A DNA stretch of 64,000 nucleotides from Bin55 sp965205545 (GCA_965205545.1 OZ242170.1:2418001-2482000), one strand, 5' to 3'; shown: positions 9,252 to 18,152, numbered from the stretch's first letter. Notes: generated by a model not told the origin, from the sequence alone. Numbers and translations: made by a program.

Positions 9252-10499
9252 TCACGCAAACCGTTCCAATCTCAGCAAGTCATCCATGGTCTCTCGTGAG
9301 CGGATGATGTGCATGTCCGAACCGTCTACAAGTACCTCGGCACAGCGGGCGCGCGAGTTGTAGTTTGAGCTTAGGACAAATCCGTAAGCTCCTACGTCGC
9401 GGATGGCCAGCAAGTCGCCTTCTGCCAAGGCGAGCGTGCGATCGAGACCGAGAAAGTCTCCCGACTCGCAAATGGGGCCAACGACATTCCATGTGCGAGT
9501 CTCGGATTCCGAGATATCAACGACTTCGATTTCGTGATGAGCATCATAGAGTGCAGGTCGCAGAAGGTCGTTCATGGCGGCATCGACGACTGCAAAGTTT
9601 GGGTATTTCTCTTGTTCGTCGATCTTTGTGTAGCGTACTGTTGTAAGGAGCAGGCCAGATGGCCCAACTAGAAATCTGCCAGGCTCCAAGCCTATAGTCA
9701 AATCTCGGCCTGCAATATGAGTCGCAAGTACATTGGCAAGGCTATCGAGCTGCATTTCACTCTCTTCCACATAGCGGATTCCGAACCCGCCGCCGACATT
9801 TAGATGGGCTACCGAAATTCCGATTTTGTCCAGGCGCTCAACCAGGTTCAGCATTGCTCTTAGAGCCGATTCGTAGGGAGCAACATCGGGGATTTGCGAC
9901 CCAAGGTGGCAGGCTACTCCGATTAGGTTCACCCTGTCGTCGTCGGCAATTTGCACGGCTAGGTTCAGAGCTTCCTGAGTGCTCACGCCAAACTTGCTGG
10001 TCTTAAGAGCCGTTGCGATGTATGGGTGGGTGCCTGTGTCGACTTCTGGGTTAAATCGAATGGCAACATCTGGACGTACATTCAAAGTGGTTGCCATGCG
10101 TACCAAACTCTTGTACTCGGAGACGCTCTCCAAATTGATACAGCCAATGTCCGACTTTAGAGCGAAGGAGAGTTCCTCTTCTGACTTCCCCACACCGGAG
10201 AAAACAATGCTGGATGGATTGCCGCCCGCTCGCAACACACGTTCAAGCTCTCCTCCTGACACGACATCGAACCCGCATCCGCAGTTTGCTAGCCGCTTCA
10301 ATATTGCGAGGTTGGAGTTTGCTTTGACGGCAAAGAAGGTCTGATGTCTGATGCCAGCGAAGCTCTCTTCAAAATGATTGAGTCGATTGAGGATCGACTT
10401 CCACGAGTAGACGTAGACGGGCGTGCCTGCAAATCGAGCCAGTTCGTTCAGAGGAACTTCGTCGACGTGCAGAATGTCGTCAATTCGGCGCAGGTTCAT
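9252..10499 (-). CDS. lysA: Diaminopimelate decarboxylase
   Basis: A PLP enzyme that makes lysine from meso-diaminopimelate, the last step of the pathway. The PLP lysine is Lys59 in FFAVKANSN. The fold-III barrel continues with HLGSQI, and the glycine-rich phosphate-binding loop NVGGGFGI and the EPGR motif are present; the C-terminal CESGDFLG carries the second-subunit cysteine. The open frame extends 26 codons upstream, but that part overlaps the lipoprotein gene and is unlike the family. The ATG at 10499 gives the normal N-terminus (415 residues). It overlaps the 3' end of lptM by 20 bases and abuts dapF, so the three genes should be co-expressed. Confidence 0.95.
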   Translation of the reverse strand: MNLRRIDDILHVDEVPLNELARFAGTPVYVYSWKSILNRLNHFEESFAGIRHQTFFAVKANSNLAILKRLANCGCGFDVVSGGELERVLRAGGNPSSIVFSGVGKSEEELSFALKSDIGCINLESVSEYKSLVRMATTLNVRPDVAIRFNPEVDTGTHPYIATALKTSKFGVSTQEALNLAVQIADDDRVNLIGVACHLGSQIPDVAPYESALRAMLNLVERLDKIGISVAHLNVGGGFGIRYVEESEMQLDSLANVLATHIAGRDLTIGLEPGRFLVGPSGLLLTTVRYTKIDEQEKYPNFAVVDAAMNDLLRPALYDAHHEIEVVDISESETRTWNVVGPICESGDFLGLDRTLALAEGDLLAIRDVGAYGFVLSSNYNSRARCAEVLVDGSDMHIIRSRETMDDLLRLERFA

Positions 10500-10605
10500 C
10501 TTGGGGAGCTTGATCCTCTGGATCGGGTGGAGGCCATTCAAGTGGACCCTTGAATCCGCACCCACAAAGGGCAACAAGAATTAGAAATAGCACTGCCTTT
10601 CGCAT
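10480..10605 (-). CDS. lptM: LptM/LppL-type small lipoprotein
   Basis: A 41-residue lipoprotein. A basic start and hydrophobic core lead to the lipobox LCGC, followed by the family signature GFKGPLEWPPP, nearly the same as the GLKGPLYFPP of E. coli LptM. In E. coli this small protein helps the LptD-LptE outer-membrane LPS translocon mature. The gene sits immediately before lysA, exactly as in Pseudomonas (lppL-lysA-dapF). The start at 10605 was chosen because it begins with MRK and a signal sequence; the longer open frame upstream has no such features. The acidic, proline-rich tail overlaps the lysA start region. Confidence 0.85.
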   Translation of the reverse strand: MRKAVLFLILVALCGCGFKGPLEWPPPDPEDQAPQDEPAPN

Positions 10606-10831
10606 GAGGGCACAGTTTAGTCTGAGAGAGGCGGTCGGAGTATATCCAAGGCACAGTCTGTCATGGACGCATTGCCTGGGGACAGATACATCGCTCACTA
10701 CCTCCAGACTTGGCCAAGCCGTTGGATTGGACAGGGACTTGCCATATTGCGGACGACAATTCTAGGTTCAGATTCGCCAGTTGCCGGACAGGAGCACTTC
10801 CAATCTTGGAGATTCCGCATACCGCATTTTT

Positions 10832-10837
10832 TATAAT
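10832..10837 (+). promoter_or_regulatory. Candidate -10 box of trxA
   Basis: A perfect TATAAT in an AT-rich stretch, 25 bases before the trxA ATG. The nearest -35-like hexamer, TTGGAG at 10806-10811, is spaced 20 bases away, longer than ideal. It is the best promoter candidate in the gap between the divergent lptM and trxA genes. Confidence 0.45.
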
Positions 10838-10861
10838 TAGATTCAGGTATTGGAGGTTCAC

Positions 10862-11194
10862 ATGAGCGAGAGCGAGAACATTCATCACGTCACCGACGAG
10901 TCTTGGAGTGCCGATGTGCTTGAGGCGGAGACGCCTGTACTTGTCGACTATTGGGCGGAATGGTGTGGACCATGCAAGATGATTGCGCCAATCTTGGAGG
11001 AGATTGCAAACGAGTACGCTGATCGCGTGAAGATTTGCAAAATAGACATCGATGACAACATGCAGACTCCGTCCAAGTATGGCGTAAGAGGCATTCCCAC
11101 CTTGATGCTGTTCCGCGGCGGTCAGGTGGAAGCGACCAAAGTTGGCGCGCTTTCCAAGTCTCAGCTTGCTGCCTTCATCGACAGCAACATTTAG
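10862..11194 (+). CDS. trxA: Thioredoxin 1
   Basis: A 110-residue cytoplasmic disulfide reductase. The redox site WCGPCK is at residues 34-39 and the cis-proline is in RGIPTLMLF. Start selection is firm: GGAGG at 10852-10856 sits five bases before this ATG, whereas the longer frame starts at a TTG that overlaps the ribosome site itself. It lies upstream of rho in the same orientation, a pairing conserved in Gammaproteobacteria, and is divergent from lptM-lysA. The 271-base spacer to rho contains its own regulatory elements (see leader features). Confidence 0.97.
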   Translation: MSESENIHHVTDESWSADVLEAETPVLVDYWAEWCGPCKMIAPILEEIANEYADRVKICKIDIDDNMQTPSKYGVRGIPTLMLFRGGQVEATKVGALSKSQLAAFIDSNI

Positions 11195-11210
11195 CCAGAT
11201 GTTTCACATG

Positions 11211-11238
11211 CCCAATTCTTGATCTGCACTGAATTGGG
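11211..11238 (+). terminator. Inverted repeat after trxA
   Basis: A perfect 8-bp inverted repeat (CCCAATTC, 12-base loop, GAATTGGG) 17 bases after the trxA stop. There is no following T-run, so it is not a textbook intrinsic terminator. It may stabilise the trxA mRNA 3' end or act with Rho. Confidence 0.35.
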
Positions 11239-11361
11239 ATGGGGTTGGGCATTGCGTTCAACCATTAGACCTAGTGTGGAATCGTGAACGGTTTTGCAGT
11301 CTGAGCTTGTTGCTATTGCGGAATTCACCGTTTCGATCTTTGGGAACTATCAACAAACAAA

Positions 11362-11391
11362 TTGGACGAATGCATTGATTCGTGCTAAATT
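11362..11391 (+). promoter_or_regulatory. Candidate rho promoter
   Basis: TTGGAC at 11362-11367 and TAAATT at 11386-11391, separated by 18 bases, resemble a sigma-70 promoter. The position, about 75 bases before the rho start and right before a leader ORF, fits a separate rho transcript. The hexamers are imperfect. Confidence 0.4.
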
Positions 11392-11395
11392 GCAC

Positions 11396-11455
11396 ATGAA
11401 ATTCCTTCGCATCTCCCTGCGTATCCTCACAGGGAGATCCCCTTCTTCAACCTAA
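11396..11455 (+). CDS. Candidate rho leader peptide
   Basis: A 19-codon ORF, MKFLRISLRILTGRSPSST, ends 10 bases before the rho ATG. It is basic and begins with ATG; no strong ribosome site is visible. Within it lies a perfect 9-bp hairpin (11411-11438). In E. coli the rho gene is also preceded by a short leader ORF (rhoL) and is autoregulated by termination in its leader. I infer that this ORF is a leader peptide, but it shows no clear similarity to the E. coli peptide that I can recall, and it could be a chance frame around a conserved RNA hairpin. Confidence 0.45.
   Translation: MKFLRISLRILTGRSPSST
11411..11438 (+). promoter_or_regulatory. Hairpin in rho leader
   Basis: A perfect 9-bp inverted repeat (ATCTCCCTG, 10-base loop, CAGGGAGAT) starts 55 bases upstream of rho. 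The 3' arm contains AGGGAG, which could pair with 16S rRNA, so folding might mask a ribosome-binding element. It lies inside the candidate leader ORF. Confidence 0.5.
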
Positions 11456-11465
11456 GTACATACCT

Positions 11466-12788
11466 ATGACCGCTCAAACTGCTGCTGTAGAGCAAACTGA
11501 ATCTATGAACCTATCCGATTTAAAGCGATGCCCCACGCCGGAGCTAGTAGAAATAGCTGAAGGCATTGGAATTGAGAATATTGGGAGGGCTCGCAAACAA
11601 GAAATCATCACGCAGATACTGCGAAAGCAGTCGAAGAACGGCGTGGAAATATTCGGAGATGGAACCCTTGAAGTCCTGCAGGACGGTTTTGGATTCCTGA
11701 GATCTCCATACGCAAGTTACCTAGCGGGACCAGACGACATCTACGTCTCCCAAACTCAGATTCGCCGATTTAGTCTGAGGACTGGCGACAACATATCAGG
11801 CAAGGTTCGCGCACCGAGGAACGGCGAACGATACTTCGCTTTGCTCAAGATTGACGAGGTCAACCACAGCCCGGCAGACTTTGAGAGCAAGCGGCGTCAG
11901 ATTCTTTTCGAAAACCTCACCGCCGTTTTCCCCAACTACAGATATTCATTGGAGCGAGGCAACGGCAGCACAGAAGACTTGTCCGGCCGCATCGTGGACT
12001 TGGTCGCTCCCATAGGAAAGGGTCAGCGAGCATTGATTGTGTCTCCGCCGAAGGCGGGCAAGACTCTTATGCTTCAAGCAATTGCGCAGTCGCTCGCCGC
12101 GAACCATCCGAATGTCGAATTGATCGTTCTGTTGATCGATGAGCGACCTGAAGAAGTCACCGAAATGAGACGATTGGTGCGTGGCGAAGTCGTGGCAAGT
12201 ACGTTCGACGAACCTTCCACAAGGCACGTGCAAGTTTCGGAAATGGTCATTGAGAAAGCAAAGCGGATGGTGGAGCAAAAGCGCGACGTTGTGATTTTGC
12301 TGGATTCCATTACCCGACTGGCCCGTGCATTCAACAATACGGTCCCTTCGAGCGGGAAGGTGCTGACAGGTGGAGTGGATGCCAATGCGCTGGAACGACC
12401 AAAGAGGTTCTTTGGCGCGGCTCGGAACTTTGTGGAAGGGGGCAGCCTGTCAATTATCGCCACGGCGTTGGTGGAAACGGGTTCCCGCATGGATGAAGTC
12501 ATTTACGAGGAATTCAAGGGCCGGGGCAATCAGGAATTGCAGCTTGAACGCCACATTGCCGAAAAACGAATCTATCCTGCCATAAACATACGACGCTCCG
12601 GCACTCGTCATGAAGAACTGCTCATGAACGAGGAGGAACTTCAGCGTGCATGGATTCTGCGAAGATTGCTACACGACATGGACGACATCGACGCCATCGA
12701 GTTCCTAGTCGATAGGCTCAAAAACACCAAGACGAACTCGGAATTCTTTAATTCCATGAAGTCTGTGGATGCACTAAAGAAAGGTTAG
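11466..12788 (+). CDS. rho: Transcription termination factor Rho
   Basis: A hexameric RNA-dependent ATPase and helicase that terminates untranslated transcripts. The N-terminal helical part is followed by the cold-shock-like primary RNA-binding domain (about residues 65-135, DGFGFLRSP). The ATPase domain carries Walker A SPPKAGKT near 195-202 and Walker B VVILLDSITRLAR near 278-290. The Q-loop and R-loop regions and FKGRGNQELQL are intact. The 440 residues exceed the E. coli protein (419) by about 20, mostly at the N-terminus, which reads AQTAAVEQTESMNLSDLK; an internal ATG at the second Met would give the canonical MNLSDLK start. It is likely autoregulated through its leader. Confidence 0.97.
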   Translation: MTAQTAAVEQTESMNLSDLKRCPTPELVEIAEGIGIENIGRARKQEIITQILRKQSKNGVEIFGDGTLEVLQDGFGFLRSPYASYLAGPDDIYVSQTQIRRFSLRTGDNISGKVRAPRNGERYFALLKIDEVNHSPADFESKRRQILFENLTAVFPNYRYSLERGNGSTEDLSGRIVDLVAPIGKGQRALIVSPPKAGKTLMLQAIAQSLAANHPNVELIVLLIDERPEEVTEMRRLVRGEVVASTFDEPSTRHVQVSEMVIEKAKRMVEQKRDVVILLDSITRLARAFNNTVPSSGKVLTGGVDANALERPKRFFGAARNFVEGGSLSIIATALVETGSRMDEVIYEEFKGRGNQELQLERHIAEKRIYPAINIRRSGTRHEELLMNEEELQRAWILRRLLHDMDDIDAIEFLVDRLKNTKTNSEFFNSMKSVDALKKG

Positions 12789-12805
12789 TAGCAACTCCCA
12801 CTCAC

Positions 12806-12834
12806 CACCGCGCCGACCTCGCGACGACGCGGTG
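12806..12834 (+). terminator. Possible terminator hairpin after rho
   Basis: A 7-bp GC-rich inverted repeat (CACCGCG and CGCGGTG, 15-base loop) lies 18 bases after the rho stop, between rho and a convergent crotonase gene. No T-run follows on either strand, so efficiency is doubtful. Confidence 0.35.
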
Positions 12835-12860
12835 TCCCACAAAGCTAATGCGAATGTTGG

Positions 12861-13637
12861 CTAGCGCCCAACAAATTTAGGTTCACGCTTTTCAACAAAC
12901 GCTCGCATTGCCTCTCTCGAGTCTTGGCTAGCTCCAGTACGGCTGTGTCTCTCGGTCTCGAGCTCTATGTAGTCGCGTAGCGGCATGTTCTCGGCGTTAA
13001 TGAAATTCTTTTTCATTTCGCCTATGGCTAGGGGCGCGGACTTGGACAATCGCAGTCCAATGGATTTGACCTCGTCTCGCAGAGATTCGTCTGGGAAGAC
13101 CTTGAGGACCAATCCAATCCGCTCAGCTTCGGAGGCATTGAACTTCTCAGACATGAAGAACAGCTCGCGAGCTTTAGTGGCTCCAACTATTCGAGGGAGC
13201 AACCAAGGACCTGCCATGTCGCCCGAGATTCCAACTCCCAAGAAAGCGGAGTTGAACATCGCTCGCTCAGACGCGTAGCGAAGGTCGCACGCGCAAGCCC
13301 ATCCAAATCCCGCGCCAGCACATGCTCCATTGACAGCAGCAATCGTTACCTTTGGCATTTCATGCAGAAGAGTGGTGATGTGGAAATACTCCCTACGATT
13401 TGGTTCTTGGGTTTGACCGCTAGTGGACGCCTTCAGGTCCACTCCAGGACAAAAGGCTCGACCCGCGCCCGTGAATATCACGACTCGCACTTCTGATTCG
13501 AGCGCGACGCGGTTCAAGCATTCATAGAGCTCCCGCATAAGGGTGTTGGTGATGCCGTTGAAGTTGTCGGGACGATTGAGCGTTACGGTTGCCAGACTTC
13601 CCTCTACCTCATACAGGATGGTTTCATACGTCGTCAT
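12861..13637 (-). CDS. Crotonase (enoyl-CoA hydratase/isomerase) family protein
   Basis: A 258-residue crotonase-fold protein expected to bind an acyl-CoA thioester. The CoA-binding and oxyanion-hole segments are visible (AFCPGVDLKA and NGACAGAGFG). The two glutamates that catalyse hydration in classical enoyl-CoA hydratases are not conserved: the first position reads as Gly in GAGFGWACACD and the second region reads NSAFLGVGISGD. The Asp in ISGDMAG may serve instead, as in some isomerase members. The ATG at 13637 gives the normal start (MTTYETILYEV); the open frame upstream has no family similarity. It is monocistronic between rho and hemD, and its substrate is unknown. Confidence 0.8.
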   Translation of the reverse strand: MTTYETILYEVEGSLATVTLNRPDNFNGITNTLMRELYECLNRVALESEVRVVIFTGAGRAFCPGVDLKASTSGQTQEPNRREYFHITTLLHEMPKVTIAAVNGACAGAGFGWACACDLRYASERAMFNSAFLGVGISGDMAGPWLLPRIVGATKARELFFMSEKFNASEAERIGLVLKVFPDESLRDEVKSIGLRLSKSAPLAIGEMKKNFINAENMPLRDYIELETERHSRTGASQDSREAMRAFVEKREPKFVGR

Positions 13638-13904
13638 GATTGAGTACCTTTGTGGATCCCCTAGCCTTTTCTTGGCACATCGATGCTCTAGCCTCTTGGG
13701 TTCGAAACAGTGCACACAGAACGTGGTGCATTAGCCCCGATGTCATTGAATTTAGCCCGTTGGTAATTCTAGACAAACAACTCTGTGGCGGATTGCCAGT
13801 TTGCACCGAGCCGAATTCGACCCAGCAAACGGACATGGAGGAACGGGGGAACGTGTGAACGGGGGAGGGTTCGACGTCCATCTTCGACTGAAGTTGGCCG
13901 AAAA

Positions 13905-14591
13905 TTAAACCTCCAATGCTGACAAGGCGTGCAAGACGGCTTCCTTGGACGCACCTTGCGCGACGAAGACGTTGCCAAGTCCTCGATTCCTGGCGAAATT
14001 GGCGACTCTCTCAGACGGCACAACAATGTGAGGCCATTTGGCCAAAGGAATTTGGCTTGCTCTCAACGATTCGATTACGGGCGAAATTGCTGCCCCGCTA
14101 CCGATCAGTACGGCATCGATACCTTCTAAGTCGACGTTGAATTGTGTAGGGCATCGCCTGTATGCCAACCAAGTGTTCACATCGTAGCCGCTCTCGCTCA
14201 GACCTGTTTCTAAATCCGGGCGACCGTCCCTGCCAGCCACAATGCACACAGAGGTGCTAGGAGCGAATTCGTGCAGTATCAATTCAAGCAATCCCTCGGT
14301 TGATTGAACCTTTGGAACGACCACGTCTGAGACATGATCTTTTAGGACTTCAGCTGTCGCAGAACCCACGGCAACACACGTTCCTGAAGCGCTCCATCCC
14401 GAAGACACGGCATGGCTAACTGCATGCGTTGAGACGAAAACCCATAAATCCATCCATTTGGATGGGCGTGGCTCGTTAGTTGCATGGATTTCCATGACGG
14501 GAGCAACGACGGGGGTATACCCCTTGGATTTGAGAAACGAGCCAAGGCGGGAAGCACCAGGCTCCGTGCGAGTTATCCAAACTCTAGTCAT
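13905..14591 (-). CDS. hemD: Uroporphyrinogen-III synthase
   Basis: Closes and inverts ring D of hydroxymethylbilane to make uroporphyrinogen III for heme and siroheme. The family is poorly conserved. Support comes from VWITRTEPGASRLGSFLKSKG at the N-terminus, the VFVSTHAV segment that corresponds to the conserved F-S pattern, CVAVGSATAEVL, and the four-base ATGA overlap with hemC upstream. At 228 residues it is slightly shorter than the E. coli enzyme (246). The hemX and hemY genes that often follow are absent; a 267-base gap and a crotonase gene come next. Confidence 0.88.
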   Translation of the reverse strand: MTRVWITRTEPGASRLGSFLKSKGYTPVVAPVMEIHATNEPRPSKWMDLWVFVSTHAVSHAVSSGWSASGTCVAVGSATAEVLKDHVSDVVVPKVQSTEGLLELILHEFAPSTSVCIVAGRDGRPDLETGLSESGYDVNTWLAYRRCPTQFNVDLEGIDAVLIGSGAAISPVIESLRASQIPLAKWPHIVVPSERVANFARNRGLGNVFVAQGASKEAVLHALSALEV

Positions 14592-15493
14592 GCGCTCTTA
14601 ATCAAGTCCAAAGCGCCCATAGCAATGAGTTGCTCGGCCGCCCGATCCGCGAGGGTGGACGTAGATTCATCGGCTAGGCTTACTCTCACTGAATGATCGC
14701 CATTTGGGTCCAGCACAACTCCGTATAGGTGGTAGATGCTGCCCTTATGTGCGCAGTAGACACCCATAGGAGCATTGCAATCTGCTTGCAATTCTCGTAC
14801 GACCGCGCGCTCGCAATCAGCGACCGCAGAGGCGGCTTGAGAGATCAAAGGATCCAAAATGCGCTTGACTGCTTCGTCGCCTGCACGAAACTCGACAGCT
14901 AGACACCCTTGCCCGGCTGCTGGCACAAAGATCGAGGGATCGAGAAAGCAGCCGATTCTTTGCTCCAACCCAAGGCGGCTCAGACCTGCGCAAGCAAGAA
15001 CCAAGGCATCAACCTCCCGATTGTCTAGCTTTGCGAGTCGAGTATCGACATTTCCACGTATCGGCTTGATGTTTGATCGGTTCGTTACGTGTTTCAGCAG
15101 AGCGCTCCGTCGTGCGCTGGATGTGCCGATGCACGAATCCACACTCAATTCGCTCAACGATTTCACTCCAATCAAAGCATCTCTTGCATCCGCCCGATTA
15201 CCTATTGCGCTAATCCGGAGACCTTTGGGAGTTGAGCTGGGCACGTCTTTCATGCTATGCACGGCCAGATCAGCGGATTGGTCAAGCAACGCCAACTCCA
15301 ATTCCTTGAGGAAATCGCCCTTTCCGGAAAGCGCTTGAGACGGAGAGGTAGCTGAGCGGTCGCCAGTTGTTGTCATGCCAACGATTTCGACACCGACATC
15401 TGGATTTCTTTCGAGCAGAAGTGAACGAACATGATTGGCCTGTGCGAGCGCCAGCGGGCTGCGGCGGGTTGCAAGTCGTATCGTGTGACCCAT
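14588..15493 (-). CDS. hemC: Porphobilinogen deaminase (hydroxymethylbilane synthase)
   Basis: Polymerises four porphobilinogen units to hydroxymethylbilane using a covalently bound dipyrromethane cofactor. The N-terminus IRLATRRSPLALAQA, the DLAVHSMKDVPS segment with catalytic Asp, and the cofactor-attachment cysteine in LQADCNAPMGVY are all present. The length of 301 residues is typical. It is transcribed with hemD, overlapping by four bases, and is divergent from argH, the same arrangement as in Pseudomonas. The shared upstream gap of about 270 bases should hold both promoters, though I found no strong one. Confidence 0.96.
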   Translation of the reverse strand: MGHTIRLATRRSPLALAQANHVRSLLLERNPDVGVEIVGMTTTGDRSATSPSQALSGKGDFLKELELALLDQSADLAVHSMKDVPSSTPKGLRISAIGNRADARDALIGVKSLSELSVDSCIGTSSARRSALLKHVTNRSNIKPIRGNVDTRLAKLDNREVDALVLACAGLSRLGLEQRIGCFLDPSIFVPAAGQGCLAVEFRAGDEAVKRILDPLISQAASAVADCERAVVRELQADCNAPMGVYCAHKGSIYHLYGVVLDPNGDHSVRVSLADESTSTLADRAAEQLIAMGALDLIKSA

Positions 15494-15762
15494 TTCTACA
15501 ATTTCCCGCGCGAATCGTCCAGAAACAGGAGCGCTAACGCCATTTCATGTTCTGTTAACCGATTGATCGCATGGCGAGTATGTGCTGAATTAAAGCGCAA
15601 CGGAGAAGGAGAGTGGTGCTCTTCAGCGGATCGTTGTAGCAAGTGTGAGATCCTTGGTTGGTATAGTGGAGCTACTTGGTACTGACGTACGAGCAATGGC
15701 AAGCTGTTGCAACAGCGAAAAAGGTACCAGGCGAGTGCAAGATTTCGTTGGTGTGCAGCATC

Positions 15763-17145
15763 ATGGTGCAGAAAACGGGCAAGCGGTGGAGCGGACGATT
15801 TTCCGCTGCAACCGATGAGTTCGTCGAACAATTTACCGAGTCGGTTAGTTTCGACCGGCGACTCTATCACTTCGACATTCTAGCGTCAGTAGCTCACGCG
15901 AATGGCTTGGCTAAAGCTGGCGTCATTGCAGAGGATGAACGAGATGCCATCGTCGGGGGACTCGATCAAATCCGAGAGGAAATTGAAGCTGGCAGCTTCA
16001 GCTGGTTAATTGTTCATGAAGACGTTCATACCAATATCGAGAATAGGCTCGTTGAGATCGTAGGCGAAGTGGGAAAGAAACTTCATGCAGGCAGATCGAG
16101 AAACGATCAGGTCGCTACCGATCTTAGACTTTGGCTGCGTCACCATATCGACCAGATAGACGCTCAAATGACTACGCTGCTTTCAGATTTGGCGGGCCTG
16201 GCGGAAAGGCATGCGGATGCAATCATGCCCGGATTGACGCATATGCAGAATGCCCAGCCAGTTACCTTTGGACACCACATGATGGCTTGGTTCGAAATGC
16301 TGCATCGCGATCGAGCCAGACTGCGCGAGTGTCGTGATCGAGTAAATCACTCTCCCCTTGGTGCGGCAGCTCTAGCTGGCACGAGCTTTCCGATTTCGCG
16401 CGAAAACACGGCGTCAGAACTAGGATTTGAGGAGGTATGCAGGAACTCGCTTGATGCTGTTAGTGATCGAGACTTCGCGATTGAATTTGCCTTTGTGGCG
16501 AGCGTGGCGGCTGTTCACCAGAGCCGGTGGTGCGAAGAGCTCGTGTATTGGAGTTCTGATCTCATCGGATTTGTGAAGTTGCCAGATGAATACTGCACCG
16601 GCTCAAGCATCATGCCTCAGAAGAAGAACCCTGACGTTCCAGAGATCATACGTGGAAAGTCGGGGCGTGTACTGGGCGATCTGGTGGCACTGCTTACGCT
16701 GGTCAAGAGTCAGCCGCTTGCGTACAACCGGGACAATCAAGAGGACAAGCAGAGACTATTTGATGCAGTGGACACTCTGTCCGATTGTCTCCGAATCCTA
16801 AGCGACTTGATTCCGAAATTGGAACCCAATGTAGAGCGCATGTTCAATGCCGCGAGTAAGGGTTATACGACAGCAACCGATATGGCAGATTGGCTAGTGC
16901 GACGAGGCGTAGCTTTTCGTGAGGCTCACGAAATCGTCGGAAGAGTTGTGGCAGAGGCCGAGAACCGTGGCATGCAGCTACATGAGCTTTCTCTGCCGGA
17001 ATTGCAGGAATTCAGCGAACGATTTGATGAAGAAGTGTTTTCCGTGCTTTCAATTGAAGGTTCCGTTGCTGCCCGTAGGCAAACCGGGGGCACCTCTCCA
17101 GAAGCGGTTCGCGCAGCAATTGCAGAGGCACGTACACGAATTTAG
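15763..17145 (+). CDS. argH: Argininosuccinate lyase
   Basis: Cleaves argininosuccinate to arginine and fumarate, the last step of arginine synthesis. The fumarase/aspartase-superfamily signature GSSIMPQKKNPD is present, with the catalytic Ser, as are HAGRSRNDQVATD and TGLTHMQNAQPVTFGH-like segments (here PGLTHMQNAQPV). The ATG at 15763 gives the usual N-terminus (MVQKTGKRWSGRF) and a 460-residue protein; the 29-codon upstream extension is unlike the family. It is divergent from hemC and ends eight bases from convergent hemB. Confidence 0.96.
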   Translation: MVQKTGKRWSGRFSAATDEFVEQFTESVSFDRRLYHFDILASVAHANGLAKAGVIAEDERDAIVGGLDQIREEIEAGSFSWLIVHEDVHTNIENRLVEIVGEVGKKLHAGRSRNDQVATDLRLWLRHHIDQIDAQMTTLLSDLAGLAERHADAIMPGLTHMQNAQPVTFGHHMMAWFEMLHRDRARLRECRDRVNHSPLGAAALAGTSFPISRENTASELGFEEVCRNSLDAVSDRDFAIEFAFVASVAAVHQSRWCEELVYWSSDLIGFVKLPDEYCTGSSIMPQKKNPDVPEIIRGKSGRVLGDLVALLTLVKSQPLAYNRDNQEDKQRLFDAVDTLSDCLRILSDLIPKLEPNVERMFNAASKGYTTATDMADWLVRRGVAFREAHEIVGRVVAEAENRGMQLHELSLPELQEFSERFDEEVFSVLSIEGSVAARRQTGGTSPEAVRAAIAEARTRI

Positions 17146-17153
17146 GCTAATAC

Positions 17154-18152
17154 CTAGGAGTTTGCCACGATTTGCTCGGCAACTCTCTTGCCAAAGTAGG
17201 TGAGGATTCCATCGGCGCCAGCTCGCTTGAAGCACAGCAGTCCTTCCATAATGACTTTCTCGTCCAGCCATCCCTGGAGAAGTGCCGCCATGTGCATCGA
17301 GTATTCGCCACTGACTTGGTAGGCAAACGTTGGTGTCCCAAATCCGTCCTTCACTCGCCTCACGACATCTAGGTAGGGCATGCCTGGCTTTACCATGACC
17401 ATGTCCGCTCCCTCTTGGATGTCCATCGCAATTTCCCGCAGTGCTTCGTCGCTATTGGCCGCATCCATTTGATAGGTGTACTTGTTCGCTGCGCCAAGGG
17501 TGGAACTCGAACCAACGGCGTCTCGGAACGGACCGTAGTAGGCGGAGGCGTACTTGGCCGAGTACGCCATGATCTTGGTATTGACGAACCCTCCTTGTTC
17601 CAGTGTTTTTCGTATGGCTCCGATTCTTCCGTCCATCATGTCTGATGGGGCAATTACGTCCGAACCGGCGTCCGCGCATACTCGGGCCTGCTCTTGCAAT
17701 ATCTCAATTGAGGCATCGTTTAACACATAGCCGTGTGAATCGATTACGCCATCTTGGCCGTGCGAGGTATAGGGATCCAACGCTGCATCGGTTATCACGC
17801 CCAACTTTGGAGCACAATTCTTGACCGTGGCTATTGCGCGAGGGATGAGCCCATCTGGATTTATCGCTTCCGATCCCTGTGGGTCTTTGAGACGTGTGTC
17901 AATGTAGGGAAATAACGCTATTGCTGGCAGTCCCACATCTTGAAGATGCAGTGCTTCAGACTCAAGCTCGTCTAGCGACAACCGGTCTATGCCCGGCATG
18001 GATCGTATTGGTTGGCGAGTTTTGGATCCTTCAACTACGAAAATGGGATAGATCAAATCGTTGAGCGTGAGCTCATTCTCGCGCACGAGTCGTCGAATGA
18101 AGTCGTGGGAACGGTTTCGACGTAGTCGCGTGTGCGGAAACTCGGGTTGCAT
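17154..18152 (-). CDS. hemB: Delta-aminolevulinic acid dehydratase
   Basis: Condenses two 5-aminolevulinate molecules to porphobilinogen. The two active-site lysines lie in MAYSAKYAS and MVKPGMPYLD. The metal site reads DAALDPYTSHGQDG, the Asp-rich version without the cysteines of zinc enzymes, so a magnesium-type enzyme like that of Pseudomonas is expected. The ATG at 18152 starts the normal N-terminus (MQPEFPHTRLRRNRSHDF, 332 residues). The frame stays open for 58 more codons upstream, but that part shows no family similarity. It converges on argH, so two heme genes flank it on either side of an arginine gene. Confidence 0.95.
   Translation of the reverse strand: MQPEFPHTRLRRNRSHDFIRRLVRENELTLNDLIYPIFVVEGSKTRQPIRSMPGIDRLSLDELESEALHLQDVGLPAIALFPYIDTRLKDPQGSEAINPDGLIPRAIATVKNCAPKLGVITDAALDPYTSHGQDGVIDSHGYVLNDASIEILQEQARVCADAGSDVIAPSDMMDGRIGAIRKTLEQGGFVNTKIMAYSAKYASAYYGPFRDAVGSSSTLGAANKYTYQMDAANSDEALREIAMDIQEGADMVMVKPGMPYLDVVRRVKDGFGTPTFAYQVSGEYSMHMAALLQGWLDEKVIMEGLLCFKRAGADGILTYFGKRVAEQIVANS

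Noticed and set aside
9252..10577. Long lysA frame beginning 26 codons upstream
   Set aside because: The extra part overlaps the lptM gene and does not resemble any LysA N-terminus; the internal ATG at 10499 gives the normal start.
13638..13904. Possible small gene between hemD and the crotonase
   Set aside because: Frames of 63-85 codons exist on both strands but have no ribosome site, no recognisable domain and overlap each other; treated as non-coding.
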